DNA of 64,000 nucleotides from Paracoccaceae bacterium. GTDB lineage: Bacteria; Pseudomonadota; Alphaproteobacteria; Rhodobacterales; Rhodobacteraceae. The notes beneath the pieces are model-generated. The model did not search any database. It was given only the letters and a program-made list of their open reading frames with translations, and was not told the DNA's origin. Positions 9,407 through 18,140 of the stretch are shown here, piece after piece (within the stretch, counting starts at the first letter, position 1; every line of letters starts with the position of its first letter). Position numbers and translations under genes: made by a program. The DNA lies in assembly GCA_003605175.1 (NCBI GenBank), contig QWDA01000003.1, positions 62,001 through 126,000 on the forward strand, in the 5' to 3' direction.

Positions 9407-10017
9407 CGACCTTTCCTCCCCGGATCGCCATGGCAGTGACCCGGAGCGCCGATCCGCGGGTGCTGCAGAGTCTCGGTATGGAAGGCGTCTCGCTCGCCCT
9501 GTGGACCCGAGACCTGCCCGAAGACCTGGCGGCCGCGCTCGACGCCCTGCCGGCGGAACGTCTGCCCCGGTTTCGCGGCAGGTGCGCGGCGCGCGACGTC
9601 GCGGCGGCGATCCACGCGGCCTGCGCGGAAGCGGGGTCGGGCGAATGCGCCGCGCTTCTGGCCGCCGAGGTCGGGGCGCTCGCCGATCATGCGATGCGGA
9701 TCTTCGCATCCCCCCTGCTGGAGCTCCGGCTCGACGTCACCGAGGGGCAGCCCCGCCCGGCATGGCATGTCGACGCGGTGCTCGGCCGGCTGCTCTGCAC
9801 CTTGCGGGGGCCCGGCACCGAATACGGGCCGATTGGGCCGGATGGCGCGCCGCGATCCATCCACCGCATGGCGCGCGGCGCGGTCGGTGCCTTCCGCGGC
9901 GCGCTCTGGCCGCGGCAGGAACTCGCCGCCATCGTCCACCGGTCGCCGCCGCGCTACGCCGGCGGCCCGCGCCTGCGTGTCGCGATCGACCCGGTCGAGG
10001 ATGCGGGTTCCTGCTGA
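9403..10017 (+). CDS. DUF1826 family protein
   Basis: 204 residues, cytosolic, starting at an ATG that overlaps the GTPase stop. It matches the DUF1826 pattern: a conserved [21 protein letters not shown] block (residues 121-141), [16 protein letters not shown] (H179) and a terminal RLRVAID. I notice an H122-x-D124 ... H179 ... R190/R192 order that resembles the Fe(II)/2-oxoglutarate dioxygenase jelly-roll layout. That resemblance is my inference. Genes of this family are recurrent neighbours of COG0523 GTPases in zinc regulons. The biochemical activity is unknown. Confidence 0.75.
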   Translation: MTTFPPRIAMAVTRSADPRVLQSLGMEGVSLALWTRDLPEDLAAALDALPAERLPRFRGRCAARDVAAAIHAACAEAGSGECAALLAAEVGALADHAMRIFASPLLELRLDVTEGQPRPAWHVDAVLGRLLCTLRGPGTEYGPIGPDGAPRSIHRMARGAVGAFRGALWPRQELAAIVHRSPPRYAGGPRLRVAIDPVEDAGSC

Positions 10018-10325
10018 TGTCGCGCGCATCCAATCTCGGGGCGACCCGGCTCAGACCGCGCAGGCGCGCCGAGGATCCCATGCGCGCCTTCGACGCCCTG
10101 CCGCCGCCGCTGCGCCGCTGGATCGCGGGGGCCGCCCTGCCGTGGTCGCCCGCCTCCTGCCGCCGGATCTGGCTGCGCGCGCGTTCGCGGGGCGAGCCGG
10201 TCGAGGCGATCCTGGCCCGGCTGGACCGCGCGCAGGAGACCTGCCTCGAACGCGACAGCATCAGCATCACAGGCCCGGCCCGCCGGCCGGGCAGGGACCA
10301 TCACCAACAGGACAGCTCACGATGA
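10017..10325 (+). CDS. DUF6525 family small basic protein
   Basis: 102 residues, rich in Arg. It starts [22 protein letters not shown] and contains LPPPLRRWIAGAALPWSPASCRRIW, the block typical of DUF6525 proteins from Rhodobacterales. No membrane segment or metal motif is evident. The start shares one base with the DUF1826 stop, and its stop overlaps the next start, so translation is coupled on both sides. The role is unknown; the context ties it to zinc starvation. Confidence 0.7.
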   Translation: MSRASNLGATRLRPRRRAEDPMRAFDALPPPLRRWIAGAALPWSPASCRRIWLRARSRGEPVEAILARLDRAQETCLERDSISITGPARRPGRDHHQQDSSR

Positions 10326-11827
10326 TCCGATCCACATTTCTTGCAACCGCCGCCCTCGCGCTGCTCGCCGGACCCGCGCCGGCCCAGTCGGACGACAGGC
10401 TCGATGTCGTCGCCCAGTTCGAGATCCAGGCGCCCGAGCCCTCGACCAGCGGCTACATCTTCACCCGCATGGGCATTGCCGAGACGCTGGTGAACGCCGA
10501 CGCCGAAGGGCATCTCATCCCCGGTCTGGCCACCGATTGGGCGGTGTCGGAGGACGGGCTGACCTGGACCTTCACCCTGCGCGACGGCGTGCGCTTCCAT
10601 GATGGCACGGCAATGACGGCCGACACCGTGGTCAACGCGCTGGAGATCGCGCGCGGCAAGCCCGGTCCGCTGGCCGACCTGCCGATCACCGGCATTGCGC
10701 CGGGCGAGGGGGCGATCACCGTGACCCTCTCGGAACCCCTGGCCGCGCTTCCCGCCTATCTGGCCGAGTTCCGCTCCCAGATCCTGGCGCCCGCCTCCTA
10801 CGGGCCCGACGGCGCGGGGGTCGAGATCATCGGCACCGGCCCCTATCGCATCACCGCCATGGCGCCGCCGCTCAGCCTCGATGCGACGGCCTTCGCGGAT
10901 TACTGGGGCCCGCCGCCGCATATCGCCGATGTCGGCTATTCCGGGGTCAGCCGGGTGGAAACCCGCGCCCTGATGGCGGAATCCGGCGAGGCCGATTTCG
11001 TCTTCGGCCTCGATCCGGCCAGCGTGTCGCGGCTGGGCATGCTCGACAGCGTCGAGGTCCTGTCCGTCCCCATTTCCCGCACGCTGCTGATCAAGCTGAA
11101 CGCGACGCATCCGTTCCTGGCGCAGCCTGAGGCCCGCCGGGCGCTCAGCCTCGCCATCGACCGCGCGGGCATCGCGCGGGCGGTGCTGCGCTATCCCGAG
11201 GGCGCGACGCAATTGTTCCCGCCCGCCGTCGCGGGCTGGCATGACGATGCGCTCTCGCCGCTCGGCCATGATGTCGGGGAAGCCCGGGCGCTTCTGGCCG
11301 GCCTTGGCTGGCAGGAAGGCAGCGATGGCATCCTTGTGCGCGACGGCAAGCGTTTCGCGCTGACGCTGACCACCTATCCGGACCGGCCCGAACTGCCGCT
11401 GGTCGCCGCCGTTCTGGAACAGCAGTTCCGCGCCATTGGGGTCGAACTGACGATCAACAGCACCAATTCCTCCGAGATCCCGGCCGGGCACCAGAACGGC
11501 ACGCTCGAACTGGCCCTGCTCGCACGGAACTTCTCGCTGATCCCCGATCCGATCGGCACGGTGCTGTCGGATTATGTCGGCAATGGCGACTGGGGCGCGA
11601 TGAACTGGCGGAACGCGGATTTCGCGGCGCTGGTGCGCGGCATTGCCCGGGGCGTGGGGGGCGATCGGGAACGCGCCGGGGCCGCGGCCATCCTGCAGGC
11701 CGAACTCCCGGTCATCCCGATCGCCTGGTACCGGCAGACGCTGGCGGTCTCGGACAGGGTCGAGGGCGCGACCATCGACCCGTTCGAGCGCAGCTTCGGG
11801 CTGCAATACATGCGGTGGGCGGAATGA
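10322..11827 (+). CDS. Opp/nickel-type ABC substrate-binding protein (SBP family 5)
   Basis: 501 residues. Signal peptide about 1-22 (hydrophobic Ala/Leu core, cleavage near APAQ). The mature protein has family-5 features: ETLVNADAEGHLIPGLATDW, GLTWTFTLRDGVRFHDGT, VEIIGTGPYRI and the ARRALSLAIDRAGIARAV hinge block. The family binds peptides, nickel or metal-chelator complexes. It is the first gene of a full importer inside a Zur-preceded operon, so uptake of zinc as a chelate is a reasonable idea. The sequence alone does not show the ligand. Confidence 0.85.
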   Translation: MIRSTFLATAALALLAGPAPAQSDDRLDVVAQFEIQAPEPSTSGYIFTRMGIAETLVNADAEGHLIPGLATDWAVSEDGLTWTFTLRDGVRFHDGTAMTADTVVNALEIARGKPGPLADLPITGIAPGEGAITVTLSEPLAALPAYLAEFRSQILAPASYGPDGAGVEIIGTGPYRITAMAPPLSLDATAFADYWGPPPHIADVGYSGVSRVETRALMAESGEADFVFGLDPASVSRLGMLDSVEVLSVPISRTLLIKLNATHPFLAQPEARRALSLAIDRAGIARAVLRYPEGATQLFPPAVAGWHDDALSPLGHDVGEARALLAGLGWQEGSDGILVRDGKRFALTLTTYPDRPELPLVAAVLEQQFRAIGVELTINSTNSSEIPAGHQNGTLELALLARNFSLIPDPIGTVLSDYVGNGDWGAMNWRNADFAALVRGIARGVGGDRERAGAAAILQAELPVIPIAWYRQTLAVSDRVEGATIDPFERSFGLQYMRWAE

Positions 11828-12753
11828 GCGCGCTCGCCTCCCGGCTGGTGCAGGCGATCATGGTGGCGCTCCTGATCGGGGCCGCGACCTTCGCCATGAT
11901 GCGCAGCCTGCCCGGAGACGCCGCCTGGCGCATCGCGGCGGGGCGCTACGGCTATGACAATGTCGACGCCGCCGCCGCCGATGCGGTGCGCGCGGAGCTG
12001 GGTCTCGGCGGCCCGGCGCTGCCCGCGCTCCTGCAATGGCTGGGCGATCTGGCCCGGCTCGATTTCGGCACTTCGCTGGTCACCGGACGGCCCGTCGCCG
12101 CGGAGATCGCGCATCAGCTCGGCGCCTCCGCGTCGCTGGCGCTGGTGGCGGTGCTGCTGTCGCTCCTGATCGGGCCGCCGCTGGGCATCCTCGCGGGGCT
12201 CCGGCCCGGCGGCCCGCTCGACCGGGGATTGCTCGTGGCCTCGACCGGACTGAAGGCGGTGCCGCAATTCCTGATGGCGCTGGTGCTGATCGTGGCGCTT
12301 GCGGTGCAGCTCCGCTGGCTCCCCGCCGCCGGCCATGGCACGGCGCGGCACTTCATCCTGCCGGGCCTGACCCTGGCTCTCGGCCTTGCCGCCGTGAACG
12401 CCCGGATCGCGCGGGACGCGATGGCGCGGATCGCCGCGATGCCGTTCTGGCGCTTCGCGCAATGGAAGGGGCTGTCGGAGCGTCAGACGCTGATCCGCCA
12501 CGGCTTGCGGAACGTCTCGGTGCCGCTGATCACCTATCTGGGCCTGCAATTCGTGACGCTGGTCGAAGGCGTCATCATCGTCGAGTCGATCTTCGGCTGG
12601 CCGGGCATCGGGCACGCGCTTGTGCACGCGATCTTCTCGCGCGACGTGCCGATGGTGCAGGGCACGGCGCTGGTGCTGGGACTCGGCTTCGTCGTGGTCA
12701 ACGCCGCGATCGACCTCGCGGTGCGGCATCTGGACCCGAGGGTCGCGGCATGA
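11824..12753 (+). CDS. Opp/nickel-type ABC permease (DppB/NikB type)
   Basis: 309 residues with about six membrane helices. The DppB-type N-terminal region includes ATFAMMRSLPGDAA, and the C-terminal block VEGVIIVESIFGWPGIGHALVHAIFSRD is diagnostic. The ATG at 11824 overlaps the binding-protein stop (ATGA), and an in-frame ATG three codons earlier was judged less likely. It pairs with the following DppC-type permease to form the channel. Confidence 0.88.
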   Translation: MSALASRLVQAIMVALLIGAATFAMMRSLPGDAAWRIAAGRYGYDNVDAAAADAVRAELGLGGPALPALLQWLGDLARLDFGTSLVTGRPVAAEIAHQLGASASLALVAVLLSLLIGPPLGILAGLRPGGPLDRGLLVASTGLKAVPQFLMALVLIVALAVQLRWLPAAGHGTARHFILPGLTLALGLAAVNARIARDAMARIAAMPFWRFAQWKGLSERQTLIRHGLRNVSVPLITYLGLQFVTLVEGVIIVESIFGWPGIGHALVHAIFSRDVPMVQGTALVLGLGFVVVNAAIDLAVRHLDPRVAA

Positions 12754-13568
12754 GCGTCGTCGAAATTCACGGCGCGCGCCGCCCTTCGCTCCCGCTCGCG
12801 CGGATGACCGGCGCCACGCTCGTCGTCCTCGTCGTGCTATTCGCCCTTGCGGGGCCGCTGCTCGTTCCGGGCGATCCGTTCGCGCAATCCCTGATGAAGG
12901 CCCTGGCCGGACCGGAGGCGGCGGCGCCGCTCGGATACGACCATCTCGGCCGGTCCGTCTTCCACCGGCTCGCCCACGCGCTGCGCCTGTCGCCCCTGAT
13001 CGCGCTCGCGGCGGTTGCAACGGCGGGGGCGGCCGGGCTGCTGCTGGGCACGCTGGCGGCGGCGCAGGGCGGCTGGGCCGACCGCATCCTCACCATGCTG
13101 GCCGATGCGCTCCTGGCTCTGCCCGGCCTGCTCCTGGTGCTGATCGTGCTCGCCATCCTGCCCGGCACCGCGCTCGGTTTCTGGGCCGGCCTGTCGCTGG
13201 TGCTCTGGGTCGAGTTCTTCCGGCTCACCCGCGCCGCCACCCGCGAGACCCTGGCCTCGCCCGCGGTTCAGGCATCGCGATTGCTTGGCTTTGGCCCGGC
13301 CTATCTGTTCCGCACCCATGTCTGGCCCGAGATCGCGCCGATGATGCTGACCGCCGCGGCCTTCGGCACGGCGACGGCGATCATGGCCATCGCCGCCCTG
13401 GGCTTCGTGCATGTGGGCATGCGCGCGCCGACACCCGAGCTCGGCCTGATGATGGTCGAGCTTCTGCCCTATTGGCGCGAGGCGCCGCTGGCGCTGCTGT
13501 CGCCGGTCCTCGCCACCTTCGCCCTGCTCCTGGGCCTCACCCTCCTGGCCGGGAGCCGCGAGACATGA
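12750..13568 (+). CDS. Opp/nickel-type ABC permease (DppC/NikC type)
   Basis: 272 residues. The N-terminal cytoplasmic stretch is followed by a first helix (TGATLVVLVVLFALAGPLL), then the conserved GYDHLGRSVFHRLAHALR motif (GTDxLGRD type) and five further helices. The coupling loop is around ETLASPAVQASRLLGFGPAYLFRTHVWP. It is translationally coupled to both neighbours by ATGA overlaps. Confidence 0.88.
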   Translation: MSVVEIHGARRPSLPLARMTGATLVVLVVLFALAGPLLVPGDPFAQSLMKALAGPEAAAPLGYDHLGRSVFHRLAHALRLSPLIALAAVATAGAAGLLLGTLAAAQGGWADRILTMLADALLALPGLLLVLIVLAILPGTALGFWAGLSLVLWVEFFRLTRAATRETLASPAVQASRLLGFGPAYLFRTHVWPEIAPMMLTAAAFGTATAIMAIAALGFVHVGMRAPTPELGLMMVELLPYWREAPLALLSPVLATFALLLGLTLLAGSRET

Positions 13569-15022
13569 CCCTTCTGAAAGCCGAAGACATTTCGGTGCGC
13601 GACGGCGGAACCGTGATTCTGGAACCGCTGTCGCTGCAGCTCGACCCCGGAGAGCCGCTGGTGATCCTGGGCGAGACCGGATCGGGCAAGAGCCTGATGG
13701 CGCAGGCGCTCATGGGCACGCTGCCGCCGGAACTCGACGCGAAGGGCCGCATCGCCATCGGCACGCAGGTCCTGAACGCCGGCGCGCCGGCGCGGTTTCG
13801 CGGGCTCTGGGGGCGCGAGATCGGCGTGCTGCCGCAGGAACCCTGGCTCTCGCTCGATCCGCTGATGCGCGCGCGGGATCAGGTCGCGGAAACCCATGCG
13901 CTTGTGCGCGGGCTGCCTCGCGGCAAGGCGCGGGCGCGGGCGGGCGCCGATCTCGCGGCGCTCGGCCTTGGCGGGTCGGAGACACGGTATCCGCACGAAT
14001 TGTCCGGGGGGATGGCGCAGCGTGTGGCAATCGCCGCCGCGCGCGCCGGTGGGGCGCGGATCGTGATCGCGGATGAGCCCACCAAGGGGCTGGACGCGGC
14101 GCGGCGCGACGATGTCGCGGCCCTGCTCCTCACCGAGATGGGCGAGACCGGCGGGCTTCTGGTGATCACCCACGATCTGGCGCTGGCGCGCAGGCTCGGC
14201 GGCCGGGCGATCGTCCTGCGCGCGGGCGCGGTCGTGGAATGCGGGGCGACGGATCAGGTCTTCGCGGCGCCGAAGGCACCCTACACGAAGGAATTCTTCG
14301 CCGCCGATCCCGAGCGCTGGGCGCCGCGGCGCCATGCCGCCCGCGGCGGTCCCGCGGTGGTCTCCGCGAAGGGTCTCGCCCTGTCGCGCGGCGGCCGCAC
14401 GCTTTTCGAGGATGTTTCCCTCGAGATCTTCCAGGGCGGGGTGTTCGGCGTGACCGGTCCCTCCGGCTGCGGGAAATCCTCTCTGGGCGATGCGCTCCTC
14501 GGGTTGATCGACCCGGCCCGGGGAACGGTATCGCGCCGTTCGGGCAATCATCCCAATGACTTCCAGAAGCTCTACCAGGATCCGGTCGCGGCCTTCCCGC
14601 GCAAGCGCACGCTCGGCCAGACCATCGCCGACACCGCGCGGCTTTGCGGCGCGCGCCCGGGCGAGATCGAAACCCTGCGGGACCGGCTCGGCCTCGCGCC
14701 CGGCCTTCTGGCGCGCCGCCCCGGCGCGGTTTCCGGCGGCGAGTTGCAGCGGCTGTCGCTGCTCCGGGTCCTGCTCAGGAACCCGAGCTTCATCTTCGCG
14801 GATGAACCGACGTCGCGGCTCGACCCGATCACCCAGGCGCGGGTGATCGCCCTTCTGACCGAAACGACGGAGCGGGATGGCACGGCCCTCCTGCTGGTCA
14901 GCCATGACGCGGCCCTGATACGGAACACGGCCGATACCGTCCTGGCGCTGGCGGCGCCGCGGCCCCCGTGCCGCCCCGACGCCGCCCTGGCGCGGCGCCG
15001 TGTCGCTTCGACGTTGCACTGA
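13565..15022 (+). CDS. Tandem-domain ABC ATPase for the Opp/nickel-type importer
   Basis: 485 residues holding two nucleotide-binding domains, equivalent to DppD and DppF in one chain. Domain 1 has Walker A GETGSGKS (36-43), signature ELSGGMAQR and Walker B IVIADEPTKGLD. Domain 2 has Walker A GPSGCGKSS, signature VSGGELQR and Walker B FIFADEPTSRLD. Both domains keep the catalytic residues. It is compact (fused DppDF proteins are usually over 530 residues), with little linker. It completes the importer begun at 10322. Confidence 0.88.
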   Translation: MTLLKAEDISVRDGGTVILEPLSLQLDPGEPLVILGETGSGKSLMAQALMGTLPPELDAKGRIAIGTQVLNAGAPARFRGLWGREIGVLPQEPWLSLDPLMRARDQVAETHALVRGLPRGKARARAGADLAALGLGGSETRYPHELSGGMAQRVAIAAARAGGARIVIADEPTKGLDAARRDDVAALLLTEMGETGGLLVITHDLALARRLGGRAIVLRAGAVVECGATDQVFAAPKAPYTKEFFAADPERWAPRRHAARGGPAVVSAKGLALSRGGRTLFEDVSLEIFQGGVFGVTGPSGCGKSSLGDALLGLIDPARGTVSRRSGNHPNDFQKLYQDPVAAFPRKRTLGQTIADTARLCGARPGEIETLRDRLGLAPGLLARRPGAVSGGELQRLSLLRVLLRNPSFIFADEPTSRLDPITQARVIALLTETTERDGTALLLVSHDAALIRNTADTVLALAAPRPPCRPDAALARRRVASTLH

Positions 15023-15059
15023 TGCGAAATACGTCCAATAGCAAAGGTAAGGACCCATC

Positions 15060-15683
15060 ATGAAAACCATCCACCTGGCACTCCTGGCGTCGGTCGCCGC
15101 CACGCCGATCCTGGCGCAGGAAACGCGCGAGTTGGGCGCCCATGTTCACGGCGTCAGCACGCTGGAATTCGCCGCCGAGGGCGGCATGGTCGAGATGAAC
15201 CTGCACGCGCCCGGCATGGACATCGTCGGCTTCGAATACGCGGCGAGCACCGATGCCGACAAGGACGCCGTCGCGGCGGCGGTCCGCACCCTGCTGCTGC
15301 CCGAGAACATTGTCGCGCTCCCCGCGGCGGCGGAGTGCCGGCTGACCGAAGCGCTGGCCGGTCTGCACGGCGGCGATCGTCACCATGAAGAGGGCGAAGA
15401 CCACGACCATGCCGAGGGCGAGGGCCATGAGCACGGCCACGGGCACGGGCACGAGGACCATGCCGAAGGCGCGGAGCATGACCACGAGGAAGCCGCCGGG
15501 CACAGCGAGTTCCACGCGCGATACATCTTTGACTGCGCGCATCCCGAAGCGCTCACGACGGTCGGCTTCCCGTTCTTCGAGCGGTTCGGGAACGCACGGG
15601 AGATCGAGGCGCGATATGTCACCGACGCGGGCGCCGGCGCCGCCGAAATCGGCCGCGATGCCGCGAAACTGAGCCTGGACTGA
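15060..15683 (+). CDS. zrgA: ZrgA/DUF2796 periplasmic zinc-binding protein
   Basis: 207 residues. Signal peptide ending after Gln20 (PILAQ), then the DUF2796 opening RELGAHVHGVSTLEFAAEGG. Residues 103-152 are a His/Glu/Asp-rich stretch with many HxH and HEDH repeats that must bind metal. The tail SEFHARYIFDCAHPEAL is also typical of the family. In Vibrio cholerae ZrgA is the binding component of the ZrgABCDE zinc importer. Here the next four genes match ZrgB-E in kind and order. The start follows a 37-bp gap and has an AAGGA ribosome site. Confidence 0.85.
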   Translation: MKTIHLALLASVAATPILAQETRELGAHVHGVSTLEFAAEGGMVEMNLHAPGMDIVGFEYAASTDADKDAVAAAVRTLLLPENIVALPAAAECRLTEALAGLHGGDRHHEEGEDHDHAEGEGHEHGHGHGHEDHAEGAEHDHEEAAGHSEFHARYIFDCAHPEALTTVGFPFFERFGNAREIEARYVTDAGAGAAEIGRDAAKLSLD

Positions 15684-15685
15684 GC

Positions 15686-16381
15686 ATGACGGAACCCGCC
15701 CTTGCCCTGACCGATGTCGCCTTTGCCTGGCCGGGCCGGGGCGGGTTCTCGCTTGCCTGTCCCACCTTCGAGATGGCGCCGGGCGAGAGCGTTCTGCTGC
15801 TCGGCGCCAGCGGATCGGGAAAATCCACGCTCCTGTCGCTGGTCTGCGGCATCGTCGCCGCGGATGCCGGAACGGTCCTGGTCGACGGGACCGATCTCGG
15901 CGCCATGCGCGCCGGCGCCCGAGACCGGTTTCGCGCCGAGCGGATCGGCGTGATCTTCCAGCAGTTCAACCTGCTGCCCTATGCGCGGGTGGCGGACAAC
16001 ATCCTGCTGCCGTTGCGCTTCGCGCCGGAACGCAGGGCACGGGCCGGCGACGCGGGAACCGAGGCCGAGCGGCTTTGCGCGGCCCTCGGTCTTCCCGGCG
16101 ATGTACTGGCGACGCCGGCGGGACGGCTGAGCGTGGGCCAGCAACAGCGCGTCGCCGTGGCGCGCGCCCTGATCGGGGCGCCGCCGCTGATCGTCGCGGA
16201 CGAGCCGACCTCGGCCCTGGACGCGGAGACCCAGGACACGTTCCTCGGCCTGCTGTTCACCCAGGCCCGCGAGGCCGGCTCGTCGCTGCTCATGGTCAGC
16301 CATGACGAACGCCTGGGCGCGCGCTTCGACCGGGTCATCCGGCTCGAGGAAATCGTGACGACCGAAAGGCTTGCTGCATGA
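15686..16381 (+). CDS. Zrg-type ABC ATPase (LolD/MacB-like)
   Basis: 231 residues with Walker A GASGSGKST near residue 38, Q-loop FQQFNLLPY, signature RLSVGQQQR and Walker B LIVADEPTSALD. The size and the FQQFNLLP stretch put it with the LolD/MacB/FtsE group that works with FtsX-like permeases rather than classic importers. It starts 2 bp after zrgA and overlaps the permease start by 4 bp. By position it is the ATPase of the ZrgABCDE-like zinc system. Confidence 0.85.
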   Translation: MTEPALALTDVAFAWPGRGGFSLACPTFEMAPGESVLLLGASGSGKSTLLSLVCGIVAADAGTVLVDGTDLGAMRAGARDRFRAERIGVIFQQFNLLPYARVADNILLPLRFAPERRARAGDAGTEAERLCAALGLPGDVLATPAGRLSVGQQQRVAVARALIGAPPLIVADEPTSALDAETQDTFLGLLFTQAREAGSSLLMVSHDERLGARFDRVIRLEEIVTTERLAA

Positions 16382-17628
16382 TCCTCCGTCTCGCCATCGG
16401 CTCGCTCTGGGCCCGCGCGCTTACCGTGGGCATGACGGTGCTGGCCATCGCGCTCTCGGTCGCCCTGTTCCTCGGGGTCGAGAAGGTCCGCACCGGGGCC
16501 CGCGCGAGTTTCGCCGACACCATATCCGGCACCGACCTGATCGTGGGCGCGCGCTCGGGCTCGGTGCAACTGCTGCTCTATTCCGTCTTCCGCATCGGCA
16601 ACGCCACCAACAACGTGACATGGCAGAGCTACCAGGACATCGCCGCACGGCCCGAGGTGGACTGGATCGTGCCGATCTCGCTCGGCGACAGCCATCGCCA
16701 GTTCCGCGTGATGGGCACGACGCAAGGGTTCTTCGAACACTACAGGTATCGCGGCGGCCGGTCGCTGGAAATCCCGGAGGGCCACGGGCTCGATGACCTC
16801 TACGACGCGGTCATCGGCGCGGATGTGGCGGCGACTCTCGGCTATGCGGTGGGCGACCCGATCGTCGTCTCGCACGGCCTCGCCTCCTTCACCGCGCATG
16901 ACGACCAGCCCTTCCGCGTCGCCGGGATCATCGCCAGGACAGGCACGCCGGTCGACCGCACGGTGATCGTCAGCCTCGAGGCCATCGAGGCGATCCATGT
17001 CGACTGGCAGTCCGGCGCGCAGATCCCGGGCCAGACCACCCCGGTCGAAGTCATCCGGCAGATGGACCTGACGCCGAAGGCCATCACGGCCGCGCTCGTC
17101 GGCGTCAAGTCGCGCCTGCAGATCTTCGGCCTGCAGCGCTGGGTCAACGAATACCCGGAGGAGCCCCTGCTGGCGGTTCTCCCCGGCGTTGCGCTGGGCG
17201 AGCTGTGGCAGATCGTGGGCGTGGCGGAAACGGCGCTGATGGGCGTCTCAGTTATGGTCGTGGTCACCGCGCTTCTCGGGATGATGGCGATGATCTTCTC
17301 GAGCCTGGGCGAGCGCAGGCGCGAGATGGCAATCTGGCGGGCGATGGGCGCGCGCCCCGCAACGATTCTCGGCCTCCTGGTGCTCGAGGCCGTGCTCATG
17401 GCGGCGGCGGGCGCCGTGCTCGGCCTGGCGCTGCTCTATCTGGGGCTCGCCCTCGCGCGGCCCTGGGTCGATGCGGCCTTCGGTATCTGGCTGCCGATCG
17501 AGCCACCCGCCGCCCGGGAGCTCTGGGTGCTCGCGGGCGTGATCGGGGCCGCGGCGCTGGCAAGCCTGCTGCCGGCGCTCAGGGCCTACCGCCTCTCGCT
17601 CGCGGATGGCATGATGGTGAGGATATGA
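16378..17628 (+). CDS. Zrg-type FtsX-like ABC permease
   Basis: 416 residues. One N-terminal helix (ALTVGMTVLAIALSVALFLGV) is followed by a large periplasmic MacB-PCD-like domain (about 45-265) and three C-terminal helices (VMVVVTALLGMMAMI, ILGLLVLEAVLMAAAG and the last near LAGVIGAAALASLLPAL). This is the layout of MacB/LolC-type mechanotransmission permeases. The conserved cytoplasmic motif SLGERRREMAIWRAMGA is clear. In the Zrg system it is needed for zinc uptake, although FtsX-like permeases usually do not import substrates themselves. Confidence 0.85.
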   Translation: MILRLAIGSLWARALTVGMTVLAIALSVALFLGVEKVRTGARASFADTISGTDLIVGARSGSVQLLLYSVFRIGNATNNVTWQSYQDIAARPEVDWIVPISLGDSHRQFRVMGTTQGFFEHYRYRGGRSLEIPEGHGLDDLYDAVIGADVAATLGYAVGDPIVVSHGLASFTAHDDQPFRVAGIIARTGTPVDRTVIVSLEAIEAIHVDWQSGAQIPGQTTPVEVIRQMDLTPKAITAALVGVKSRLQIFGLQRWVNEYPEEPLLAVLPGVALGELWQIVGVAETALMGVSVMVVVTALLGMMAMIFSSLGERRREMAIWRAMGARPATILGLLVLEAVLMAAAGAVLGLALLYLGLALARPWVDAAFGIWLPIEPPAARELWVLAGVIGAAALASLLPALRAYRLSLADGMMVRI

Positions 17629-18140
17629 TGACTGCCCCCCAATTCACACGTCGCCGTTTCCTGCTCGTCTCCGGGGCGGGTGCGCTTCTGCCGGCTGCGG
17701 CGAAGGCATCCCCGTTCCGCGAGATCAGATGGGAAGATCTGATCCCGCCCGGCGTGCCTTACGCCGAGATCATCGGCGAAGGTGAGATGGACGCGCGGAA
17801 CGATACCTGGAACCCGGTCTTCGACGAGAACGCGACCAAGCTGAACACCGCGCTCGATGGCGCGTCGGTCAAGCTGCCGGGCTACATCATCCCGCTGGAG
17901 TCGGGCGCCGATGGGGTGACGAGCTTCGTGCTGGTGCCCTATGTCGGGGCCTGCATCCACGTGCCCCCGCCGCCGCCGAACCAACTGGTCTTCGTGACGA
18001 CCGCCACGCCCTGGCCCTCGGACAACCTGTGGGACGCGATCTGGGTCTACGGCCGTCTGAGCGCGCGGCTGCAATCGACCGAGATCGCCGAGATCGGCTA
18101 TCAGATCGAGGCGGAAAACATCGAGATCTACGAGTGGTAG
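17625..18140 (+). CDS. DUF3299 protein, first copy (ZrgD/E type)
   Basis: 171 residues. An N-terminal export signal has a twin-arginine look (FTRRRFLLVSGAGALLPAAAKA). The DUF3299 core contains SVKLPGYIIPLESG and the signature PYVGACIHVPPPPPNQLV. It starts at the ATG overlapping the permease stop; an ATG one codon later is possible. DUF3299 proteins are exported and accompany ZrgABC in Vibrio. The exposed Cys-His pair in GACIH suggests metal or heme contact, which is inference. It is a tandem paralogue of the next gene. Confidence 0.8.
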   Translation: MMTAPQFTRRRFLLVSGAGALLPAAAKASPFREIRWEDLIPPGVPYAEIIGEGEMDARNDTWNPVFDENATKLNTALDGASVKLPGYIIPLESGADGVTSFVLVPYVGACIHVPPPPPNQLVFVTTATPWPSDNLWDAIWVYGRLSARLQSTEIAEIGYQIEAENIEIYEW

